From contig NZ_JAKZGO010000002.1 of NCBI RefSeq assembly GCF_022549785.1, positions 186,001 through 250,000 on the forward strand: a stretch of DNA of 64,000 bases, in the 5' to 3' direction. Position numbers and translations under genes: made by a program. Below are positions 1-8,597 of the stretch, in pieces; the first letter of the stretch is position 1; every line of letters begins with the position of its first letter. Source of the stretch: Belliella alkalica. GTDB lineage: Bacteria; Bacteroidota; Bacteroidia; Cytophagales; Cyclobacteriaceae. The notes beneath the pieces were generated by a model, which worked only from the letters and a program-made list of their open reading frames with translations, was not told the DNA's origin and did not search any database.

Positions 1-2517
1 ATGAACTTATATTTAGCGAACAATCTCACCATGCAAGGAGTACTATGGGATGCAAAGGAGCAGTTTGATAAATCAGCTCAGTGCTATGAAGCTTCATTGA
101 AGGTATTAGAAAAATTAGTACAACCACCTCTGGGTACTCTTGGAGCTAATGCATATAATGTTGGATTGATTTATGAAGATCGTTATGGGAATGGATTGAA
201 GGGACTTCCATTCTATACTAAAGCCTTGTCTTATGATGTTCAAGGAGGAGAAGATGCTCTAGGAATTGTTTCTGAAGATTATGCCGCGATTGCAAGGTGT
301 TATTTGCGAGAAGGGGATATACTTCATGCAGAGAAATATGCACTCCTTGCCACAGATATGGCTCAACAGATCAATTCTTCAGCTGGCTTTGAGTATGCTA
401 AAGCGCTATTGGTTTCGGCTGATGTATTAGGGTATAAACACCAATTGGATGAAGGACTAAGACAAGCCAAAGAGGCACTTTCGATTTTTGAATCAATAGA
501 GAAGTCATATAAATATGACCTTAGGCGTCAGAAGGCGATGGCTTTCAATCTATTGGGTAAGCTTTATGTGAAAAGCAATAGACATGCTGATGCTCAGGAA
601 TATTATTTGAAAGCGGTCGCTATTGCGCAGGAGATTTCTAGAGACATTTATCTTTTGGAAGCATATCCAGGCTTGATTGATTCTGCTATACAAGACGAAG
701 ATTGGTTTACAGCTCTAAAGTATTGGGAGGCATGGGGTGTGGTAATAAAGAGTAAGTTTGCTGAAGCTACTTATCACATACAGCTGCATCGGCTCGCAGG
801 GATAGAAATCAATCTAAAAAGCAAGCTGCCATCGTCTTCTGGATTGATCGTGTCGGCTGAAATTCAGGACTTTTTGGGTCAATCAAACCTGACTTCCGAC
901 TTGTATCTCAAAGGATTGCTGCTCAAGACTATTTGGCTTGCGCAAAGAGATAGACCGATAAGTGATGTAGAAGCACATTTGAATGAAGTGCAGACATCAT
1001 TGTATGAGTATTTGAATTTTCAACATCATGTAGTGAATGCAGCTTTTCAAAGTCCTAACTTAAAGCTACTTTTGAAAGAAGTACTCTTGCTCGGCTTGAA
1101 GTACCAATCACTTTTTGAAGGTGAGGAAGGTAAGCTTGCAATGTTCAATCTTGTAAGTTTCAACAAAAGCTTAGGAAGTATCCCCAAGAGGAATTTGCAA
1201 CATGCCTATAATGAGGCACACAAATCATTGATAGAAAATGAAAAAAGCGTTTCTGAGAGATTTGCAGAGGTATCGTTTATGATCTATGCTCATGAAATCG
1301 GGCAGAAAAAAATACCTATGGATCAATTGCAAAAACTCGCTAGGGAAGTGGAAGTCTTAGAAGCGGAGCTTGTTATTTTGAGAGAACAATTGAAGTCTAA
1401 GGTGGCTTCTTACTTTTACTCCTACTTTGTATCTCCCTTGATTTCTTTGAAGGATTTGCATCAGAGCATTCACAAAGGTGACCTGTGGATAGAGACTTTT
1501 GTCTATGAGGAAACTGTAATTGCGATGATCGCAAATAAGGATGGATTGAGCTTTAAGTCTTTGGCTTTAGACAAAAATTTGAAGGAAAGCTGGTCTACAC
1601 AGCGATCCACAGGTAGTAGACTTCTAACAGCTGAAAATTTGTTTGTTTGGGAAGATATATTTGGAGTAGAACTGCAAAAAGTAGATCGACTAATCTATGT
1701 CCCTGACGGGTGGTTAGCCATGTTTCCGATAGATATGTTTACTTATGAAGGCCGACCTTTGGTGTTTTCCAAGCGAGTCAACTATGATGTCAACCTTTTG
1801 GATAGAATACGAAGAGTGACGGTGAAGCGGTCTGGTGACAAGGTGTTTTGGGCAGGGTTTGCTCCTGCTTATAAAGACCGCCAACTGGTCTACGCTGCTG
1901 AAGAAGTGCAGCGAATCCATCAATTGATGAAAGGTAAAAGTTACATTGGGGAATCTGTGACCAAAGATTTATTCAAATCTGAAGCAGCTCAAGCTAGTGT
2001 TTTTCATCTTGCTGCCCATGGACATTCCGAATTATCCAATCCAGGATATAATGCCTTAGTTTTTGGTGATGACTTGGAAGATTACCTTACTGTAAATGAG
2101 ATTTACGATTGGTCATTAAATGCCGATTTGGGAGTTTTGAGCGCATGTGGATCAGGGGTAGTCAATAATAATCAAGGCGCAGGGATTTTGAGTTTAGGTA
2201 GAGCATTTAATTATGCAGGTGTACCTAGCTTAGTCATCAGCTTATGGGAGATTCCTGACAAACAATCTGCTATAATTATGCAGTTATTTTATACAAACCT
2301 TATGAAGGGTTTGTCAAAGTCCGAGTCCTTACGCCAGGCCAAACTTTCATATTTGGCTCAGACCGAAGATGAATATTTAAGGCATCCCTATTATTGGGCG
2401 GGATTGGTTTTGATAGGTAGTGACGAGTATTCTGATACCAAAAAAATAAATTGGTTTCTTATTGGTTTAAGTTTACTAGCATTATTGTTAATCTTGAGGA
2501 AGTTTTTTCAAAAGTAG
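1..2517 (+). CDS. TPR-CHAT caspase-like membrane protein, 5' end probably cut by the window
   Basis: The N-terminal half is a series of tetratricopeptide-like helices. The C-terminal part, from about residue 480, is a CHAT (caspase/separase-like) peptidase domain. The catalytic dyad is visible: His673 in LAAHGH and Cys716 in LSACGSG, followed by GAGILSLGRAF and HPYYWAG, typical of the family. One transmembrane helix near residues 815-831 is followed by a short basic tail. The reading frame is open from base 1 and begins inside a TPR with no signal peptide, so the real start is probably upstream; the two complete paralogues in this window (24239-30675) are about 1,020 residues long with signal peptides. 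If it also has one, TPR and CHAT lie in the periplasm, anchored by the C-terminal helix. Its 3' end overlaps the convergent anti-sigma gene by 30 bases. The substrate is unknown. Confidence 0.88.
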   Translation: MNLYLANNLTMQGVLWDAKEQFDKSAQCYEASLKVLEKLVQPPLGTLGANAYNVGLIYEDRYGNGLKGLPFYTKALSYDVQGGEDALGIVSEDYAAIARCYLREGDILHAEKYALLATDMAQQINSSAGFEYAKALLVSADVLGYKHQLDEGLRQAKEALSIFESIEKSYKYDLRRQKAMAFNLLGKLYVKSNRHADAQEYYLKAVAIAQEISRDIYLLEAYPGLIDSAIQDEDWFTALKYWEAWGVVIKSKFAEATYHIQLHRLAGIEINLKSKLPSSSGLIVSAEIQDFLGQSNLTSDLYLKGLLLKTIWLAQRDRPISDVEAHLNEVQTSLYEYLNFQHHVVNAAFQSPNLKLLLKEVLLLGLKYQSLFEGEEGKLAMFNLVSFNKSLGSIPKRNLQHAYNEAHKSLIENEKSVSERFAEVSFMIYAHEIGQKKIPMDQLQKLAREVEVLEAELVILREQLKSKVASYFYSYFVSPLISLKDLHQSIHKGDLWIETFVYEETVIAMIANKDGLSFKSLALDKNLKESWSTQRSTGSRLLTAENLFVWEDIFGVELQKVDRLIYVPDGWLAMFPIDMFTYEGRPLVFSKRVNYDVNLLDRIRRVTVKRSGDKVFWAGFAPAYKDRQLVYAAEEVQRIHQLMKGKSYIGESVTKDLFKSEAAQASVFHLAAHGHSELSNPGYNALVFGDDLEDYLTVNEIYDWSLNADLGVLSACGSGVVNNNQGAGILSLGRAFNYAGVPSLVISLWEIPDKQSAIIMQLFYTNLMKGLSKSESLRQAKLSYLAQTEDEYLRHPYYWAGLVLIGSDEYSDTKKINWFLIGLSLLALLLILRKFFQK

Positions 2518-3213
2518 GCTAGCCTTTTCCGATTTGAAGGCCTTTTTTGCTACTATGTCTTCCAATAATATTCTTGCAGAATCGTACTCACTAGACTTTA
2601 CATAACTTAAAGATTGATACCATTTGTACCTATACAAAAGTAAGCTGTCTTTGACATTGTTGGGATTTAATACTTTTATAGCATTATTTACTTCTCCAAT
2701 AGCCAAATATGCAGAGCCAATATATAGATCTAGTCCCTCGTATTGCCCAGTTCCTTGCATGAGTAGAAGCAGCTCCAAGGCTTTGTCAAATTGCCCCTGT
2801 TCGTATGCGGTAAAAGCTTGCACAATCAATGTGTCCGATTCACCTCGGGTAATTGGGTAATGGATGTTTTCAGCTGGTGTGAAATAGGATAAAAATAGTT
2901 GATTAGCTTCAACTGGAGTTTTGTTGTACTTCAAGACAACTAATAGCATACTTATGATCAAAGCTGCCGCTACAGTTATTCTAAATAGCGTTCGTTGTAT
3001 GCTTTTTGTCCTTTGGTAAGCGTTTTCGTAACCTACTAATTTGGAACCTAATGCTTCCTCTTTTTCTAGAATTAGTGCTTTCTTTATACCTAGATGGAAA
3101 TTTAAATCTGCTTTGAACTCTGGGTCGGAGTCCATTAGCCTATGGAATTCTCTTTCCTCTTCCTTGGTTAGAGATTTCGTCAAGTATTGCTCTATTAGTT
3201 TTTGCTTATCCAT
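2488..3213 (-). CDS. Membrane anti-sigma-like protein with periplasmic TPRs
   Basis: This 241-residue protein has a cytoplasmic N-terminal part (about 1-75) that resembles short Bacteroidota anti-sigma domains (YLTKSLTKEEE, then DSDPEF). One transmembrane helix lies at about 78-95, and the C-terminal part has TPR-like repeats (AYEQGQFDKALELL, YIGSAYLAIGEVNNAIKVL). The motif PITRGE lies at 120-125, about 25 residues beyond the membrane, and recurs in the second anti-sigma of this window (30704-31462). The start codon overlaps the end of the upstream sigma gene by 8 bases, so the two are co-translated. The likely role is to hold the ECF sigma factor at the membrane. That is inferred from the pairing and layout, because the N-terminal domain has no diagnostic motif I can name. 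Confidence 0.75.
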   Translation of the reverse strand: MDKQKLIEQYLTKSLTKEEEREFHRLMDSDPEFKADLNFHLGIKKALILEKEEALGSKLVGYENAYQRTKSIQRTLFRITVAAALIISMLLVVLKYNKTPVEANQLFLSYFTPAENIHYPITRGESDTLIVQAFTAYEQGQFDKALELLLLMQGTGQYEGLDLYIGSAYLAIGEVNNAIKVLNPNNVKDSLLLYRYKWYQSLSYVKSSEYDSARILLEDIVAKKAFKSEKASLLLKKLPQD

Positions 3214-3751
3214 TCTTTTGTATTGTAAGTGATTCTCTCAATTGCTTCAAACAACGACTTTTCTGAGCGCTTACAGTATTCTCATTTTCATAATCACCTC
3301 TCTTGACCATTTCCTTGATTGTTAGTCCCTCTAAATAGAAAGATATTAACAGTTTCTTACAAGCTTTTCCCATTACACTGATTTTATCTTTGATATGCTG
3401 AATCAGTTCTTGGTCATTCTCTTCAGACGTAAAATCTGTTTCGACCTCAGGCAAATTATCACTCAAGTATATTATGGACTTTTGCAACTTCTTCAGATGA
3501 TCAAAAGCTTTGTTTTTGCCAATTGCAAACAAGTAGGTTTTCAAACTGACTTGTACTTTATCTAATTCATATAGATAAGCCTTTCTTTTGAGGATGATGA
3601 TACATTCATGAAATATTTCAACAGATTCAGTTTCTGGTATACCTCTTTTGATTAAGAAATTAACAAAATCTTTCCTGTACGTTTTGTAGAAATTTTTATA
3701 AAAAGCTTCGTCTTCTGATCGAAAACCTAAAATGACCTCAGATTCAATCAT
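3206..3751 (-). CDS. ECF-type RNA polymerase sigma factor
   Basis: A sigma-70 family protein of 181 residues. Region 2 lies at about 22-90 (YRKDFVNFLIKRG, SLKTYLFAIGKNKAFDHLKK). Region 4 lies at about 125-175 and contains the helix-turn-helix (LLISFYLEGLTIKEMVKRG, then SAQKSRCLKQLRE). The length and two-domain layout fit an ECF sigma factor. It is the first gene of a two-gene unit with the overlapping anti-sigma gene. It is 37 percent-like in overall feel but not identical to the sigma at 31459-32019, with which it shares the AQKSRCLK/SQKSRCLK end of region 4; no percentage was computed. The target promoters are unknown. Confidence 0.88.
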   Translation of the reverse strand: MIESEVILGFRSEDEAFYKNFYKTYRKDFVNFLIKRGIPETESVEIFHECIIILKRKAYLYELDKVQVSLKTYLFAIGKNKAFDHLKKLQKSIIYLSDNLPEVETDFTSEENDQELIQHIKDKISVMGKACKKLLISFYLEGLTIKEMVKRGDYENENTVSAQKSRCLKQLRESLTIQKNG

Positions 3752-3978
3752 CTGTTTGAAATATATTAAGTTAAAAACATTGAACGCCTCTAAGTTAAGA
3801 ACTTAAAGTCTGAACTTAAATGATAAATTCATGAAACAAGTGCCAAATTTATCACTAATTTTCCTTATTTCACCAAAGAGTACAATAGCTTAACCTTAAG
3901 TTTTCCTTTCAAAAGAAACTCAATATTTTACAATCTACAATCTGTCCCACTTTGCGTCCTTTGAGGTAAAAAATACAT

Positions 3979-5928
3979 TTATTCCAAATGCACCAATGCA
4001 AGTGCTTCCCAACCATTCAAGTCGGTATTGTGGCCTACTTTTTCCATCGCTTGTGCGATTTTGTTTTTGAAGGCCCAGCAGGTTTCTCTTCTCAATTCCA
4101 ATATCTCCGAAAGTTCGTTCAACGTAAGATCTACATCTTTTCGGTTGGAGAGGTAAAGAATGTAGAATGCCTTTTCTATCGGGAATTTAAGTTTATGAAA
4201 AAGTGTATCTACAGTTGGGGATTCATAATAGTTACAGTTTTTACATCTTCTTCCATGGTTTGGACCTTCCGTGAATTTATTGTAATCACATTTTTTGCAA
4301 TGATACTTATCTTTCCATTTGAGTTCTGAAAGAAATTTGAGACAGGTTTCTTTATCTGGAAATACACTTTTGAAATCTTCAAAATCAAGCCCTTTCATAA
4401 GCGCAAGATCTTTAGTGACCTCTTCTACACTCGATTTAAGAAGTGCATTGTTCTCAGTTAGATAATTATTGATTTGAGTGACCTGAGAATTAAGTTCTTG
4501 CAGTTTCAGGTTTGTGGTTTGTAGTTCTACATTTTTCTTTGCCAAGTCAGCAGCCATCCTTTCGATTTTCTCTGTTCTTGCCCTTACTTTTTCCTTCAGT
4601 TTGGAATTGAGCTCTTGGGTGAGTTGGTTGTTTCTCTCCAGAGCAATAGTTTTCTCTTTATTAGCTTCCAAAAATTGATTTTGGAGAAATTTGAGCTGAT
4701 TGAATATGGAAAAAGAAAATAGAATCATTTCCATAAAAATCACCGGGTATACAAAGTACCAGTTGATCACCGGGCTGCTGAACAATTGTATGCTTTTGGA
4801 ATAGGAGTATACAATCACCAAAAAAAGACACAAATAGGCGAATGTATATGACCAAGAATAAATTTTGGCTTTGATCAATGCATACAATCCCATGGAGAAT
4901 GGTATCGATAAGATGATGATTGTGATGACAATATATGCGATGTAATTTAACTCGTAGATGAATATTTGACTTACAAACAATATCAGCTTGAGTAAAATTG
5001 CTATATATGTAAAAGTCAGGACACGTTTGCTTTTAGTGTATTTTTGAACAAATCTATCTGAGAATAACAAAGTCGACAAAATGATTATTAATTCTATAAA
5101 TTTCTCATTGTTGAGTTTGTTTACCCAGGGAGCATTTGGCCATAAAAATTGAAAACCTAAGCCATCTCTTCCAAGGGAAAACCAAATACAAGCTAATATC
5201 AAACATGGAAAATATAGATATAAAGTATCACGAAGTCTATAGAAGAGATACAAATTGAAAGTGAGGATAATGATCAAAACACCATAGTATATCCCCAATA
5301 AAAAATACTCATTCAGAGAGTGCACCAAGAATTTTTCGTTTGTTCTTAGGTGAAAGCTAAACTCCTGATTGTAGCTTCTCTGTACTTTCAAATAGAACGT
5401 TTTGGTTTCATTTGGTCGTAAATCAAGAAAATAATTGAAATTTTTATGTTTGATTTTTCTCTCCTCAAATGGTCTTTCAAATCCAGCTGTAGATGTTTCA
5501 AATGTCCCATCTTGGTTTGGGAAATAGAATGTAATATTTTTGATATCAAAACCCCAAGATTCTAGATACCAAGAATGATTGGAAAGCGTTTGGTCGTTTT
5601 GAACTGTAAATCGCATCCAAATAGGTGAATCCAAATAATCAAAAAGAACATGTGAGTCAGTGACTTTTTGAAATTGACTTTGAAGGTGTTCTTTCGTAAT
5701 GTCTTCTATCGAATATGCCGCTGCTGTATCCAAGAAAAAATCATACGTGTTTGCAATATGGACTTGGGAAATATCATCGTTGAGCTTGATTATGGTTTTT
5801 TGTTCTTTCTTGGCAAAAGTTTCATAAGGAAAAATCAAAATTAAAATCAATAGCAATATGGATTGAAATATCTTATTGATATTCAATTTAGGTACTTGAT
5901 ATTGTTTTTTTGATAAAATTCTATTCAT
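3979..5928 (-). CDS. 7TMR-DISM receptor fused to an IS1595-type zinc-ribbon/helical domain
   Basis: This 649-residue protein has a signal or anchor helix (about 19-38), an extracytoplasmic beta domain of the 7TMR-DISMED2 type (about 50-195) and seven membrane helices (about 207-410). A coiled coil (about 412-510) follows. The C-terminal output is unusual: no kinase or cyclase is present. Instead, residues 515-630 read like the N-terminal part of an IS1595-family transposase, with a start FPDKETCLKFLSELKW, a zinc ribbon with Cys544, Cys547, Cys562 and Cys565, and a helical segment (FHKLKFPIEKAFYILYLS, then LTLNELSEILELRRETCWAFK). No DDE nuclease domain follows. A DNA-binding output is inferred. 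The gene starts 6 bases after the xylanase stop codon, so the two are very probably co-transcribed. Confidence 0.82.
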   Translation of the reverse strand: MNRILSKKQYQVPKLNINKIFQSILLLILILIFPYETFAKKEQKTIIKLNDDISQVHIANTYDFFLDTAAAYSIEDITKEHLQSQFQKVTDSHVLFDYLDSPIWMRFTVQNDQTLSNHSWYLESWGFDIKNITFYFPNQDGTFETSTAGFERPFEERKIKHKNFNYFLDLRPNETKTFYLKVQRSYNQEFSFHLRTNEKFLVHSLNEYFLLGIYYGVLIIILTFNLYLFYRLRDTLYLYFPCLILACIWFSLGRDGLGFQFLWPNAPWVNKLNNEKFIELIIILSTLLFSDRFVQKYTKSKRVLTFTYIAILLKLILFVSQIFIYELNYIAYIVITIIILSIPFSMGLYALIKAKIYSWSYTFAYLCLFLVIVYSYSKSIQLFSSPVINWYFVYPVIFMEMILFSFSIFNQLKFLQNQFLEANKEKTIALERNNQLTQELNSKLKEKVRARTEKIERMAADLAKKNVELQTTNLKLQELNSQVTQINNYLTENNALLKSSVEEVTKDLALMKGLDFEDFKSVFPDKETCLKFLSELKWKDKYHCKKCDYNKFTEGPNHGRRCKNCNYYESPTVDTLFHKLKFPIEKAFYILYLSNRKDVDLTLNELSEILELRRETCWAFKNKIAQAMEKVGHNTDLNGWEALALVHLE

Positions 5929-5934
5929 ACACTA

Positions 5935-7053
5935 TCAATTTTCAGCAATTTGAATCAATGCATCAATAATATCCTTTTTTTCTTTATAATCTTTGTCTAT
6001 GATCAGTGGATAAGCAGTTCTTCCTGGCATTGGCCAATTGTTTAACCAACTTCCTCCGTCATGAACTCCCCAGAATGTAATTCTAGTGATTTTTTCCTCA
6101 TGTTTTTTGAAAAGTTCAAATAACTCTCTGTATCTGCTAACAAGTTTTGCTTGAATTTCTTCTGGTAAGCCTTCTTTGTAGATATTGTAACTTTCATCAG
6201 CAGGGAATGTTGCATCGATGTCAGCACCATGTCTATTGACAGGGTTTGGTAATACATCAATATCAACTTCGGTAAACATTACCTTAAATCCAGCATCTGC
6301 TATTTTGTTTATTGCAGTTTCAATTATTTCAAGACTAGGGGAGTCCAGACCATAATGTCCCTGCATTCCGATACCATCTATTCTGATGCCTTCTTCTCTT
6401 AGCTCTTTAGCAAGTTTGATTGCTGCGTCAGTTTTCTCCGGTTTCCACATGTTGTAATCATTGTAATACAATTCTGCGTCAGGATCCACTTCGTGCGTTT
6501 TGATAAAAGCTCTTTTGATAAAGTCTTTTCCTGCTGCTTCGTACCATTTGGAGGTTCTGTACTGACCATCATCAAAAAATGCCTCATTGACCACATCATA
6601 GCCAAACACTTTTCCTTTGTACCTACCCGCTACAGCTTCTATGTGCTCTTCCATCCTTTGGAGCAAAGCATCTTTTGAAAGCCTTTCCCCATTTTCATCT
6701 TCATAAACCCAATCAGGTGTCTGATTGTGCCATACCAAAGTATGGCCTATGACCCTTGCATCTATTTTTTCTGCCAATGCCACCAATCGATCCATTGGCT
6801 CAAAGTTGTATTGGCCAAGTCTTGGGTGTATCGAGCCCCATTTCATCAGATTTTCAGGTGTCAAGCTATTGAAATGTTTGTCTAAGATTGGGAATACTTT
6901 TGTATCAGTACCATTTACCTCCCTTACACTCAGAGCAGCACCTATATCAAAAATTCCTTCATAACTCTTCTTCAAAGATTGGGAAAATAAATCTTGGGAA
7001 TTGAAGATGCTAAGCATCAAAAATGCGATAAAAACACGAATTATCTTATTCAT
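5935..7053 (-). CDS. GH10 endo-1,4-beta-xylanase, secreted
   Basis: Glycoside hydrolase family 10 enzymes cut the beta-1,4-xylan backbone. The protein has 372 residues with a signal peptide (about 1-24) and one catalytic domain filling the rest. Family motifs are clear: LTPENLMKWG near residue 64, GHTLVWHNQTP near 103, the acid/base Glu157 in DVVNEAF, and the nucleophile Glu262 in FTEVDID. WGVHDGGSWLNNWP lies near the C-terminus. There is no carbohydrate-binding module and no lipobox. It shares an operon with the 7TM receptor just downstream and lies 44 bases downstream of the SDR gene on the same strand, so the SDR may be the first gene of the unit. Xylan is the expected substrate; whether it is exported beyond the outer membrane cannot be told. 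Confidence 0.95.
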   Translation of the reverse strand: MNKIIRVFIAFLMLSIFNSQDLFSQSLKKSYEGIFDIGAALSVREVNGTDTKVFPILDKHFNSLTPENLMKWGSIHPRLGQYNFEPMDRLVALAEKIDARVIGHTLVWHNQTPDWVYEDENGERLSKDALLQRMEEHIEAVAGRYKGKVFGYDVVNEAFFDDGQYRTSKWYEAAGKDFIKRAFIKTHEVDPDAELYYNDYNMWKPEKTDAAIKLAKELREEGIRIDGIGMQGHYGLDSPSLEIIETAINKIADAGFKVMFTEVDIDVLPNPVNRHGADIDATFPADESYNIYKEGLPEEIQAKLVSRYRELFELFKKHEEKITRITFWGVHDGGSWLNNWPMPGRTAYPLIIDKDYKEKKDIIDALIQIAEN

Positions 7054-7097
7054 TTGGTTTATAGGTTTTTTAGGTTAATTTTTTTTAAAATCACTGG

Positions 7098-7847
7098 TTA
7101 GAATCCTATGGAATTGCCACCGTCTACAGCAAGTGAAGTACCTGTGACATACGTAGAAGCATCAGAAGCAAAGTAAAATACGGCTTCAGCGACGTCAGAT
7201 GGATCTCCTAACTTGCCCATTGGGGTTCTGCCAAGTACTTTATTTTTTCTTTCAGGATCAGAATCTAAGGCTTTGGATGACATGGCTGTAAAGATAAAAC
7301 CTGGCGCTACGCTATTGACTCTGATTCCCATCGGAGAAAGCTCAACAGCCATCGCTTTTGTCATGCCTTCTATGGCTGTTTTTGCAGCTGTATAAGCGAT
7401 GACTTTTGGTATTCCATATTTTGCAGCCATTGATGAGATCATTATTATTGATCCATTTCCTTGTGCTACCATCACTTTTGATACTTCTCTGCTGATAGCA
7501 AATACAGAAAATACGTTTGTATTGATCACATTGAAGAAATCTTCATCGGTGACTTCGAGGAAGTTTTTCTTCATATTGATACCAGCGTTGTTCACCAAAA
7601 TGTCGATTCTGCCAAATTTAGACTTGATTTCTTCGACAAGCTTTGGGATTTTACCAAGATCACTTAGGTCAAAGGATATTGCATAAGCAAGTTCTCCCAA
7701 TTCATTTTTGGCATCTTCCAGTTTTTTGGAATCACGTCCGATAATTATGGTCTTTATTCCTTCTTTGACAAATTTTTTGCTAGTCGCCAAGCCAAGCCCT
7801 GATCCACCACCTGTTACTATTGCTATTTTTTGAGAATATTGATTCAT
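7098..7847 (-). CDS. SDR oxidoreductase, candidate fructuronate reductase
   Basis: A classical short-chain dehydrogenase/reductase of 249 residues. The cofactor-binding TGGGSGLG motif is at 12-19, NNAG at 86-89, and the catalytic Ser138/139, Tyr152 and Lys156 (YTAAK) are all present. The C-terminus has the usual VTGTSLAVDGG. It is close in type to gluconate 5-dehydrogenases and 3-oxoacyl-ACP reductases, so sequence alone does not give the substrate. It lies among GH10, GH67, uxuA, xylB and xylA, and no other D-fructuronate reductase (UxuB-type) is seen in the window. The inferred job is therefore fructuronate to mannonate, the step before UxuA. It reads in the same direction as the xylanase 44 bases downstream. 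Confidence 0.85.
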   Translation of the reverse strand: MNQYSQKIAIVTGGGSGLGLATSKKFVKEGIKTIIIGRDSKKLEDAKNELGELAYAISFDLSDLGKIPKLVEEIKSKFGRIDILVNNAGINMKKNFLEVTDEDFFNVINTNVFSVFAISREVSKVMVAQGNGSIIMISSMAAKYGIPKVIAYTAAKTAIEGMTKAMAVELSPMGIRVNSVAPGFIFTAMSSKALDSDPERKNKVLGRTPMGKLGDPSDVAEAVFYFASDASTYVTGTSLAVDGGNSIGF

Positions 7848-7904
7848 TCAAGTACTGTTTTAATTACTGAATTTTAAATTTCAGATAAAGTTGGTAATTA
7901 AGGG

Positions 7905-8560
7905 CCAAGTCGCAAGATTTAAGAAATAGGACGCAAGACTCAAGTGTCACGTCCTGATTTTACTTGACACTTTTTTTGTTGATTTCTCTTTATTTCCGAT
8001 AGCCATTCAATTGCCTCCCGATAAGGATACAGGACAGCTTCTTCAGGGCACTCTCTTTCAAAGAAGTGGTTACAATTAACGACCTACTTTCGAATATCGA
8101 AATCAAGGCAAGCTACAACTCAACAGAGTTTCTCTCTTCCCCACAATCTTTTAATCTTTTAATCTTTTAATCTTCTAATTTTCTAATTTTCAACCTTCTT
8201 TAGAAAGACGCAAGACGCAAGACACAAGACGCAAGATACAAGACATAAGAAGTGGCTATAATTTACAACCTACTCCCGAATAGTCAAGTCAAGGAAAACT
8301 ATATTTCAACCCTAGAGTTTATCCCTTACCCATAATCTTCTAATCTTCCAATCTTCTTTAGAAAGACGCAAGACACAAGACGCAAGATACAAGACATAAG
8401 AAGTGGCTATAATTTACAACCTACTCCCGAATAGTCAAGTCAAGGAAAACTATATTTCAACCCTAGAGTTTATCCCTTAGCCATAATCCCCTAATCTTCC
8501 AATCTTCCAATCTTCCAATCTTCTAATCTTCTAATCTTCTAATCTTCCAATCCCCTAATC
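7905..8560. repeat. Tandem non-coding repeat array with short AATCTTCY runs
   Basis: This gap between the SDR and GH67 genes has no credible gene. Two nearly identical copies of a block of 151-158 bases lie head to tail (8195-8352 and 8353-8503). Each starts CTTCTTTAGAAAGACGCAAG, passes through AGTGGCTATAATTTACAACC and ends near TTTATCCCTTA. The first copy has one extra 7-base ACGCAAG unit. A diverged third copy of the second half is readable at about 8059-8160 (AGAAGTGGTTACAATTAACG), with a GACGCAAGACTCAAG fragment at 7930-7945. The copies are joined by runs of an 8-base unit, AATCTTCT or AATCTTCC, at 8150-8190 and 8490-8560. A stem AAGTGTCA / TGACACTT with a T tract lies at 7942-7977. The function is unknown. 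Confidence 0.85.
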
Positions 8561-8597
8561 TTAAAACCTTCCAACTTAAAAACCTTCCAACTACCCC

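Noticed and set aside
3979-4500. Remnant of an inserted IS1595 element
   Set aside because: The zinc-ribbon segment is in frame with the receptor and ends in a stop. No inverted ends or DDE part follow.
7905-8560. Possible CRISPR array
   Set aside because: The units are tandem copies with no unique spacers, and no cas gene is present.
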